A program made the translations under genes and the position numbers. Positions 57,273-64,000 of a stretch of DNA of 64,000 nt are shown piece by piece. The stretch covers positions 37,392 to 101,391 of the forward strand of contig JBBDXI010000075.1 of assembly GCA_040902425.1 (NCBI GenBank), read 5' to 3'. How positions within the stretch are numbered: the stretch's first letter is position 1; the number at the start of each line of letters is the position of its first letter. The DNA is from JBBDXI01 sp040902425. GTDB taxonomy: Bacteria; Planctomycetota; Phycisphaerae; Phycisphaerales; UBA1924. Below the pieces are notes generated by a model. It did no database searches and was not told the DNA's origin. It was given only the letters and a program-made list of their open reading frames with translations.

Positions 57273-60057
57273 GCCGGCGCGTCTGACTCATCGGGGGGCC
57301 GCGCTCCTGTGCGCCTTGGCGCTGGCTCCCCTCGCCCGCGCCCAGGACGAGGTGCCGCCGGCCATCCCACCCCCACCCCCGCAGGCGCTGAGCACGCCGG
57401 CGCCCACCGGGGCCGCCGAGCCGGTCTTCGAGGGCGCGCTGGAGCAGTACCTCGCGGACCGCAACCTGAAGGAGCTGCTCGCGCTGCACCTGCTGGAGCG
57501 GCTGAAGGCCAGCGACGGCGCGGAGAAGATGCGGCTCGCCGACCGGCTCGGCGCGATCTACGTGGACCTGCTCGAGCGGGCCACGAGCGCCGCCGAGCGC
57601 GACCGCTGGGAGGCCCTGAGCCAGGACCTGCTTCGAGCCGTCCCCGAGGCCGATAGCTTCGAGCTGAAGCTCAACCTCGCCAAGGTCCGCTACCTCCAGG
57701 CCGAGGAGTTGGCCGAGCGCTTCCGCCTCCAGCTCGCCACCCCCGAGGAGCGCCAGGAAGCGGAGCGCACCCTCCGGTCCCTCGCGGTGACCTTCCAGGA
57801 GATCGGGACCAGGCTCTACCGGCGCGTCGAGACCCTCGAGCGCCGCGAGTCCGCCGGGCGCGACGAGGACCTGGGCGCCCTGCGCGAGTCGCTGGGCGAA
57901 GCCCGGCGCCTGAGGTCCCTGGCGATGTACTACGCCGGCTGGGCCGGCTACTACACGGCCTTCCTCAGCGCCCGCCCGGCCATCGCCGAGGAGGCCCTGA
58001 CCCACTTCGGCTGGCTCCTCAACGCCGCCAACGGGCGGCAGGCCAGCGTCGAGCGCCTCCCCGCCTCGCTGGTCCGCTACGAGCACGTCGCCCGGGCCGC
58101 CATCGGGTGCGCCCTCTGCGAGTCCCTCCGCGGGAACGACAACACCGCCCTCCGCTGGCTCGATGCCGTGGAATCCGCCGAGGGCGTGCCCCCGACGATC
58201 GCCGCCCAACTCTTCGCCCGCCGGCTGACCGTCCTGGCCGCGGCGAAGCGATGGGCCGACGTGGACTTCCAGCTCCGGCGCCGCCGCCAGCCCGATCGCA
58301 CCGAGCCCCCGGCGCCCCTGGCGGTGGGGGAGGCGCGCCTCCTGGCCGTCCTCACGCTCCAGGCCCTGCAGGACCCCGGGGCGTCCGCGCAGGCGCGCCG
58401 GGCGGTGCAGACGCTCGCCGATACCGCCCTGACCGACCTCATCACCCTCGGCGAGGTCCGCCACGTCCAGGACCTCGTCACCCGCTACGGCACCCTCCCC
58501 CTCGGCGGCGACGGATTCATCGTCCAGTACATCCGCGGCATGCAGGCCTACGACCGCGCCCGCGCCGCCCACGCCCAGGCCGGGACCAGCACCGATGAGC
58601 CGGCCGCGGCCGACGAGGTCAAGAACCTCTACCGCGAGGCCGGGGGCCTCATGCAGACCGCGGTCGCCGCGAGCGACGCCTCCCGCTTCCCCGACGAGCG
58701 CTCCAACGCCGCCCTCATGCACGGCCTCTCGGCGTTCTACTCCGCCGACCTGGTCGAGGCCGCCGACCGCTTCGAGCAGGCCTACCGCGATGCCGCGAGC
58801 GCCAAGCGGGCGGAGGATGCCCTGTGGCTGGCGATCGTCTCGCTGGACAAGGCGGTCGAGGGGGGCCGGCCCTCGCTGAAGGAGCGCCTCGGCACGCTCG
58901 CCGCGCTCTACCTGAAGACCTACCCGCGCAGCGACCGGGCCGCGAAGCTCCTCCTCCGCCAGTCGCTCGCGGGCCTCGTGAGCGAGGAGAAGGCCGCCGA
59001 GATCCTCCTCGCGGTCGAGGCCCAATCGCCCCTGTACGAGTCGGCGCGGCGCCACGCCGCCACCCTGCTCTATTCGATCTACCGTCGCTCGCGAGGCCAG
59101 GACCGCGACTTCGCCGCCCTCCGCTTCGCCGAGGTCTCCGAGGACCTGCTCCGCATCGACCGCGCCCGCGCCAAGACCGGGACCGAGGCCGAGGCCCGCG
59201 AGGCGTCCTCGCAGGTCGTCATCCGCGTCCGGCAACTGCTCGACGCGGTCCTGGGCATGACCGCGCCCGACCTGGCCCGGGCCGACCGCGCCTTCGAGGT
59301 GCTCGACGCCGTCGCTGCCGACGGGGCGGTGGACTTCAAGAAAGTCCAGGATGAGCTGCTCTACCGCCGCCTCCAGGTCGCCATCGCCCGCGGGCGCACG
59401 GAGGACATCAACCGCCACCTCGACCGCCTCCACGCGCTCGGCGGCCGGTTCTCCGATTCCGCGGACCGGCTGCTCTACAAACGGGCGCTCGCGGCCCTCC
59501 CCGGCGCGGGACAATCCGCGCCCGCCGCCCGCGAGGTCGTCCGCCACGGCCTGCGCGTCGTCGACCAGTTCACCCGCGACGGGTCCGCCCTCGCCGACCC
59601 CGCCGTGTACAGCCTCTACAACGCCGTCGCCGACGCTGCGGCACGCGTCTGGGAACTTGAGAAGGACGAGACGCTCCGCGACACCGCGCTCAGGCTCGAC
59701 CGCGCCCTGCTCCAGCACGGCGACGCCCCGGCCCCGGTCCTCCGCCGCCACGCCCGCCTCGCCGAGAGCGACGGCGACATCCAGGGGGCCCTCGACTCGT
59801 GGCGGACGCTCCTCGCCGGCCTCTCCTCGACCAGTCCCGAGTGGTACGAGGCGCGGCTCCATTCGCTCCGCCTGCTCGCCGCCATCGACGCCCCGCGCGC
59901 CCGCGAGGCGATGGGCCAGTTCAGGGTCCTGCACCCGGACTTCGGGCCCCCGCCCTGGGGCGACCGCCTGCGCGAGCTCGACCGGCAGCTCGGCCCGGCC
60001 GCCCCCGCCCCCCCAATCAACGGCGCAACCCCGCCCCCGGGAGGGCCGCCCGCGTGA
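57256..60057 (+). CDS. large exported helical-repeat protein of unknown function
   Basis: A 933-residue protein. A signal peptide (RGAALLCALALAPLARA) leads to a Pro-rich spacer and then about 850 residues of helices, rich in Ala, Leu, Arg and Glu, with TPR-like blocks (YYAGWAGYYTAFL, YRDAASAKRAEDALWLAIVSL, ALMHGLSAFYSADLVEAADRF). I recognise no enzymatic motif. The end is a Pro/Gly tail. It is probably a periplasmic scaffold that partners the Exb motor, inferred from the operon. The start overlaps the second ExbD gene; the stop overlaps the next gene in GTGA. Confidence 0.85.
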   Translation: MSRAAEPARLTHRGAALLCALALAPLARAQDEVPPAIPPPPPQALSTPAPTGAAEPVFEGALEQYLADRNLKELLALHLLERLKASDGAEKMRLADRLGAIYVDLLERATSAAERDRWEALSQDLLRAVPEADSFELKLNLAKVRYLQAEELAERFRLQLATPEERQEAERTLRSLAVTFQEIGTRLYRRVETLERRESAGRDEDLGALRESLGEARRLRSLAMYYAGWAGYYTAFLSARPAIAEEALTHFGWLLNAANGRQASVERLPASLVRYEHVARAAIGCALCESLRGNDNTALRWLDAVESAEGVPPTIAAQLFARRLTVLAAAKRWADVDFQLRRRRQPDRTEPPAPLAVGEARLLAVLTLQALQDPGASAQARRAVQTLADTALTDLITLGEVRHVQDLVTRYGTLPLGGDGFIVQYIRGMQAYDRARAAHAQAGTSTDEPAAADEVKNLYREAGGLMQTAVAASDASRFPDERSNAALMHGLSAFYSADLVEAADRFEQAYRDAASAKRAEDALWLAIVSLDKAVEGGRPSLKERLGTLAALYLKTYPRSDRAAKLLLRQSLAGLVSEEKAAEILLAVEAQSPLYESARRHAATLLYSIYRRSRGQDRDFAALRFAEVSEDLLRIDRARAKTGTEAEAREASSQVVIRVRQLLDAVLGMTAPDLARADRAFEVLDAVAADGAVDFKKVQDELLYRRLQVAIARGRTEDINRHLDRLHALGGRFSDSADRLLYKRALAALPGAGQSAPAAREVVRHGLRVVDQFTRDGSALADPAVYSLYNAVADAAARVWELEKDETLRDTALRLDRALLQHGDAPAPVLRRHARLAESDGDIQGALDSWRTLLAGLSSTSPEWYEARLHSLRLLAAIDAPRAREAMGQFRVLHPDFGPPPWGDRLRELDRQLGPAAPAPPINGATPPPGGPPA

Positions 60058-63002
60058 GCGACGCGACCCCCAGCACTTCCCGCGCCCGCGTGCGCCCCGT
60101 CGAGCAGTTCCTCGGACCCGCCGAGGCCACCGGCGGACCGTTCGCGCTGCTCAACCTCTCGCCGAACGACTGCACCGACGGCACGGTGCTCGATGCGCTC
60201 GACGGGCAGCTGGAGCGCGTCAACTCGCACCCGCAGTGCGACACCCCCGAGGCCGACGAGGTCCGCCTCGCCCTGCACGCCGCGGCCGCCCAGCTCCTGG
60301 ACCCGATCGTCCGCCGGCACCTCATCGCCCGCTGGACCGGGACGGTGCCGGCGCGTCCCGCCACGCCGCAGCAAGCCGTGGGCGACAGTCCACCCCCGCC
60401 CGGACCCCGGCTCACGTTCCCCGCCGCAGCGCCCGCGGCCGTGCGGCTTCTCGAGCACGACGCCATCCTCACGCTGGGCGTGCTCGGTTGGAACCAGCGG
60501 TCGCTCCGCCGGCTTGCCTCCCTCGCCCACGCCCGCGGCCTCAACAACGCCCAGGTCGCGATGGCCCTGCGGAGCCTCTGCCGTTCACGTGCGCGCCGGG
60601 CGCAGCCACGGGCCGGGCCGATATTGCGCATCCCCGCGGGCCCCGCGCCGCTGACGCCGGCCGACCAGCTCGACCTGCGGATGCCCCCCGCCCCCGCGCC
60701 GCGCCCTATGGCGAACCGCGCCCCGGCCCCGCCGGAGTCGCCGGAGTGGTCCGCGGACCCATCGGCCGCCCTTCTGAAACGCGCCACGCTCTTCGGCGGC
60801 GCGGCCCTGTTCCTGCTCGTGGTCGCGGGTATCGCGATCATCGTGCTGACCCAGCCGGGAACTCCCCCGGCCCCGCCCGCCCCGCCGGGGCCGACGGTGG
60901 CCGCGGCGCCGCCGGGTCCGTCCCAGCCCCCCGAGCCGACACCGATCGTTGAAATCCCACCCGCTCCAGCGCCCCGGCGACCGCCCCCACCAGCGCCGCC
61001 CTCCGCCGCCGAGATCACCTCCGTCGGGCGCGAACTGGCCGCGGCGGCGGCGGCCGTCCAGTTCGACCCCGAGGGCGCCCTGCCCCGCTTCGAGGGCGCG
61101 CTCGCGGTGTTCGTCTCGGGCTGGCCCGGTCTCCCCCGCGACCGCCTCATCGCCGCGCAGGACTCGATCGTCGAGTTCATCTACCGCGCTTCCGGGGATA
61201 CCGAGGTGTGCGCCCGCGCCATCGCCGCCGTGGCGCGGCCCGCCCAGGCCGTCGCCGCGCCGCCCATCACGCCCGAGCAGATCGTCCCGGCGATCGGCTC
61301 CTGCGGGATGCTCTCGCGCCTCGGGCGCGAGACCGACATCCCCGCCTCCGCGCGCCTGGCGATCGAGGCCGCCCTCGCGACCGCTCTCGGCCCGCACCGC
61401 CCCGCGGGGGAGCAGACGTTCGACGCCGGGGCCGCGGCGATGGCGCAGGCCCTCCCGCAGCGGATGGTGCCCGCTCCGGGTTCGACCGCCGACGTCGACC
61501 CCCGGGCATGGGAGCGCTGGGCCGAGGCGACCGACGCCGCCGCCGCGGGCGATGCGGCCGCCCGCGCCAGGCTCCTCCTGACGGGCCTGGAGGCCCTGCT
61601 GGTCTACGGCCCGGAGCCCAACCAGAGCCGCCCCGCCACCACGGCGATCGCGGACCTCGTGGGTCGCATCACGTGGCGGTCGGGCGAGGAGTCGCGCCGC
61701 TGGCTGCTGCGATGGTTCAACGATCGGCGCATCAGCGCCCCGGACCTCTACGCCGTCACCTCCGCGCTCGCCACCCGCTCCTCGGCCGAGGGGATCGACA
61801 TCACGATGGTCCTCAGCACCTCCGCCTCCGACCGCGTCCGGGCCGAGCTGCGGGAGCGGTTCGCCACGGTGTGGGACATCCAGGACCAGCTCGCCCGCGA
61901 CGACCTGAGCGAGGCCTGGACCCGCGCCGCCCAGGAGGCCATCGACCGCTCGCTCTCCTCCGCCTCCGACATGGAGCAGCTCGAGCAGGCGGCCGTGCTG
62001 GCGCGGGTCAACGAGGCCGCGTGGTGGCAGTGGAGGGGCGAAGGGGGCGAGGCCGCGGCCATCGTCGCCGGCCTGCGCACGCCCATCGACGCGGCCCTGG
62101 CGGGGGCCCCCAACCCTCGCACCGCGACGCCGTTGATGGAGACCGACGGCGGGTGGGGCGAGAAGTACCTCGCCGCCCGGCAGAACGCCAGGGCGCGGCG
62201 CGAGCTTCTCGACCAGCTGCGCGCCGTCACCTACTACCTCGGGCCGGTGGAGGCGGAGATCGTGCTGGGCGAGGCGGCATCGGCCGCGGCGACCGAGGTG
62301 CGGTCGGCGGCGCTGGAGCTCGTCCGCCAGTTCGCGACGAGCCCCGCGATGATCAACGCCATGCTCGAGCGCCTGCCGAGGCTGCCCCGCACCGCCGCGA
62401 GCGCCACGCTCATCGAGTCGGTGGCGCTCCGTCCGCTCCCGCCGCTGCGCGATCCCCAGTGGGCGCTGGTCGCCCGTCGGCACCTCGTCGAGCGGCTGCT
62501 GGAGGTCGAGGCCGAGGAGAGCCCGCTGGCGAGGGCCGACCGGCTCGCCAACGTCCTGGCGGTGTGCTACCGGGCGCTGGCGTCCCCCGCGCCGCTCACG
62601 GAGGCCGAGCGGCTGGAGTCCGCGCAGCCGGCGGCCCATCTCTCCGCGGGCCGCGTCTGGGCGTCGTGGCGGGCCAGCGCCGACCGCGTCGTGCCCCTCG
62701 GCCCCTCGCGGGTGCGGCTGGACGACGTCGAGCGCCGCCGCGCCGGGCGCCTCGGCCTCGCCCGCGGCCTTGTCCAGGCGTTCGCCGCCGAGCAGGCCAG
62801 CCTGTGCGAGTTGATGGGCTACGTCATCGGCGCGGAGAAGCCCGGGCGCACCGAGGATGTCCGGTCCATCCTGGCCCGCCTCGCCGAGGACCGCCGGCGG
62901 GCTACCAGCATCCTCGACCAGCTCCGCGCCGCAGAGCGCGCCATGGCCCAGTTGTGGCTCATCCGACTCGGCCCCCAGCCGGAGGAGCAGCCCCCCGCAT
63001 GA
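60054..63002 (+). CDS. large bitopic membrane protein of unknown function
   Basis: A 982-residue protein with an unusual layout. Residues 1-240 are cytosolic, with an N-terminal block resembling a small helical J-like module (LLNLSPNDCTDGTVLDALDGQ, then LLDPIVRRHLIARWTG). One membrane helix (FGGAALFLLVVAGIAIIVL, about 246-266) follows. Then comes a Pro-rich linker of about 60 residues and a periplasmic helical domain of about 650. It could carry a signal from the cytoplasm to the envelope partners. GTG start coupled to the previous stop; the stop overlaps the next ATG (ATGA). No known family. Confidence 0.83.
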   Translation: MSDATPSTSRARVRPVEQFLGPAEATGGPFALLNLSPNDCTDGTVLDALDGQLERVNSHPQCDTPEADEVRLALHAAAAQLLDPIVRRHLIARWTGTVPARPATPQQAVGDSPPPPGPRLTFPAAAPAAVRLLEHDAILTLGVLGWNQRSLRRLASLAHARGLNNAQVAMALRSLCRSRARRAQPRAGPILRIPAGPAPLTPADQLDLRMPPAPAPRPMANRAPAPPESPEWSADPSAALLKRATLFGGAALFLLVVAGIAIIVLTQPGTPPAPPAPPGPTVAAAPPGPSQPPEPTPIVEIPPAPAPRRPPPPAPPSAAEITSVGRELAAAAAAVQFDPEGALPRFEGALAVFVSGWPGLPRDRLIAAQDSIVEFIYRASGDTEVCARAIAAVARPAQAVAAPPITPEQIVPAIGSCGMLSRLGRETDIPASARLAIEAALATALGPHRPAGEQTFDAGAAAMAQALPQRMVPAPGSTADVDPRAWERWAEATDAAAAGDAAARARLLLTGLEALLVYGPEPNQSRPATTAIADLVGRITWRSGEESRRWLLRWFNDRRISAPDLYAVTSALATRSSAEGIDITMVLSTSASDRVRAELRERFATVWDIQDQLARDDLSEAWTRAAQEAIDRSLSSASDMEQLEQAAVLARVNEAAWWQWRGEGGEAAAIVAGLRTPIDAALAGAPNPRTATPLMETDGGWGEKYLAARQNARARRELLDQLRAVTYYLGPVEAEIVLGEAASAAATEVRSAALELVRQFATSPAMINAMLERLPRLPRTAASATLIESVALRPLPPLRDPQWALVARRHLVERLLEVEAEESPLARADRLANVLAVCYRALASPAPLTEAERLESAQPAAHLSAGRVWASWRASADRVVPLGPSRVRLDDVERRRAGRLGLARGLVQAFAAEQASLCELMGYVIGAEKPGRTEDVRSILARLAEDRRRATSILDQLRAAERAMAQLWLIRLGPQPEEQPPA

Positions 63003-63910
63003 TCCCGCCAAGATTCCATCCCGGCGCGTGCCTCCTGGCCCTCGCCGCCTTCCTCGGCGGCGCGGGCACAGCGCAGCCGCCGCCGGAGGCCGGCCCGCTC
63101 GGAGCCGTCGCGCCCGAGATCGCCGAGCGCCTGGCGCGGCTCGTCCCCGGCGACCCCGAGCCCTACTTCCTCCTCGCGGAGGAACTGGCCGACGACGCCG
63201 TGGATGAGGCCCAGAAGGTCCTCCCGCGGGCCCTGTTCGTCCTCGCGTTCGAGCTCGACCGCCGCCGCCCGGAGGGCGGGCCGCTGGCCGCCAGCGCCGC
63301 CCTGGGCCTCGCCAGCATCGAGCGGCTGGAGCGCGACCGGCGGTGGCTCACAGCCCTCGCCGCGACCATCGACCGGCGCTACGCCCTGCCCGACTGGAAC
63401 GTCGCCGCGGCCCCTGTGCTCTCCGACGAGCTGGCGGTCAGCGCCGCCAGCGTCCTTGGTCTGGTCCGCGCCGGCGAGGGGCGCGAGGCCCGCAAGGTGA
63501 TGGAGCAGCCGGGCGTCATGGATGTCCTGCGGCGCTACGAGCGGGCCATCGGCACCACCGGCGAGACCGGCGCCATCTCCCGCATCCAGAAGTACGCCCA
63601 GCAGTGGCCCTGCCCCGACTGCGGCAACGAGCGGTCCGTCCGCCGAATGGGCCAGCGCGGCCCGGAGCAGCGGCTCTGCCCCACCTGCCGCGGTAATCCC
63701 GGCCCGACCCTCGACGGGGAGGAGCTGCTGGCCCAGCTGCGGTTCGAGTCGGCGCTCCTGAGCGGCATTCAGCGTTCGTGGGCCGCGCAGATCATCGTGG
63801 ACCAGGGCGCCCCCCTGCGCGACCCGGACCCGGACCAGCTCGCCCGCTACTACTCGATCGACCCGGCGCGGGCGTACTGGCGCGACGGCCAGTGGTCGGC
63901 AGCGCCCTGA
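62999..63910 (+). CDS. exported protein with zinc-ribbon-like Cys pairs
   Basis: A 303-residue protein, last of the operon. A signal peptide (ACLLALAAFLGGAGTAQ) is followed by a helical domain (YFLLAEELADDAVDEAQKVL) and, near residues 205-232, two Cys pairs (CPDCGNERS and CPTCRGN) that look like a rubredoxin or zinc-ribbon knuckle, odd for an exported protein. No family is recognised. The end ARYYSIDPARAYWRDGQW is aromatic-rich. The ATG overlaps the previous stop. Confidence 0.8.
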   Translation: MIPPRFHPGACLLALAAFLGGAGTAQPPPEAGPLGAVAPEIAERLARLVPGDPEPYFLLAEELADDAVDEAQKVLPRALFVLAFELDRRRPEGGPLAASAALGLASIERLERDRRWLTALAATIDRRYALPDWNVAAAPVLSDELAVSAASVLGLVRAGEGREARKVMEQPGVMDVLRRYERAIGTTGETGAISRIQKYAQQWPCPDCGNERSVRRMGQRGPEQRLCPTCRGNPGPTLDGEELLAQLRFESALLSGIQRSWAAQIIVDQGAPLRDPDPDQLARYYSIDPARAYWRDGQWSAAP

Positions 63911-63932
63911 CCGGACGGGGCCTCGCGAGCGA

Positions 63933-63938
63933 TAGAAT
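63933..63938 (+). promoter_or_regulatory. TAGAAT box followed by an 8-base repeat array
   Basis: TAGAATCCGCCC equals the -10 context at 43138. It may start a gene lying beyond the window, with the repeat array in or near its leader. Confidence 0.3.
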
Positions 63939-63945
63939 CCGCCCG

Positions 63946-64000
63946 CGTCTCACCGTCTCACCGTCTCACCGTCTCACCGTCTCACCGTCTCACCGTCTCA
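63946..64000. repeat. CGTCTCAC 8-base tandem repeat, truncated by the window end
   Basis: Nearly seven perfect copies of CGTCTCAC in 55 bases, continuing past the window. It is the purest of the 8-base arrays seen here; the array inside miaB has similar but decayed units. Confidence 0.9.

Noticed and set aside
63946..64000. A CRISPR array at the window end
   Set aside because: The unit is 8 bases with no spacers; it is a simple tandem repeat.

Overview
The window is GC-rich DNA, roughly 70% by eye, with dense genes on both strands. It looks like a chromosomal piece of a Planctomycetota bacterium, most likely class Phycisphaerae. The clues are two secreted proteins ending in paired Cys/Asp tails of the LNVxDFxCFLxxYAAG type, a 1,329-residue SecA, a type II pseudopilin, many envelope proteins of no known family, and almost no operons of the enteric type. 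No phage, insertion sequence or CRISPR array was seen. The taxonomic call is an inference from protein style, not from a marker-gene tree.

Layout. 1-2.6 kb: the 3' part of a membrane von Willebrand (VWA) protein. 2.7-7.5 kb (minus): miaB, then a coupled hutG-hutI-map run. 7.6-12.3 kb: a lipoprotein that joins a tyrosine-phosphatase-like domain to a cytochrome c'-like domain, a DUF72 protein, a GH5 hydrolase, a DUF1801 protein, tRNA-Pro(CGG) and a pseudopilin. 12.4-16.9 kb: secA and a small membrane protein. 17.1-19.7 kb: a free-standing NrdJ C-terminal (TSCPD) domain, an HMA lipoprotein, and two tRNA-Pro(GGG) genes flanking one unfamiliar membrane protein. 20-32.5 kb: phosphohexomutase, a membrane P-loop ATPase, UvrD/PcrA helicase, an APC permease with a universal-stress tail, ElbB, a sugar isomerase/oxidoreductase pair and aspartate kinase. 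32.5-35.8 kb: a secreted metzincin and a beta-CASP nuclease. 35.8-41.9 kb (minus): argR-argC-argB-argF-argG-argH under one strong promoter. 42-53 kb: a second tailed secreted protein, DUF3309, a GlcD/Fe-S oxidoreductase, a CDGSH protein, MoxR, a zincin, SppA, frr and pyrH. 53.3-63.9 kb (plus): an eight-gene run of VWA protein, secreted protein, TolQ/ExbB, two TolR/ExbD and three large unrecognised envelope proteins, most of them joined by ATGA/GTGA overlaps.

The arginine genes cover ornithine to arginine plus two upstream steps (argB, argC); argJ, argD and argA are not here. The 53-64 kb operon is the best candidate for an undescribed system: a proton-driven Tol/Exb-type motor packaged with a VWA protein and envelope-scale partners. 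A second genome-wide signal is that many transcription units have a TANNNT -10 box only 6-10 bases before the start codon, which implies leaderless mRNAs. Short 8-base tandem repeats occur between genes and even inside miaB. A 10-N assembly gap lies at 55099-55108.
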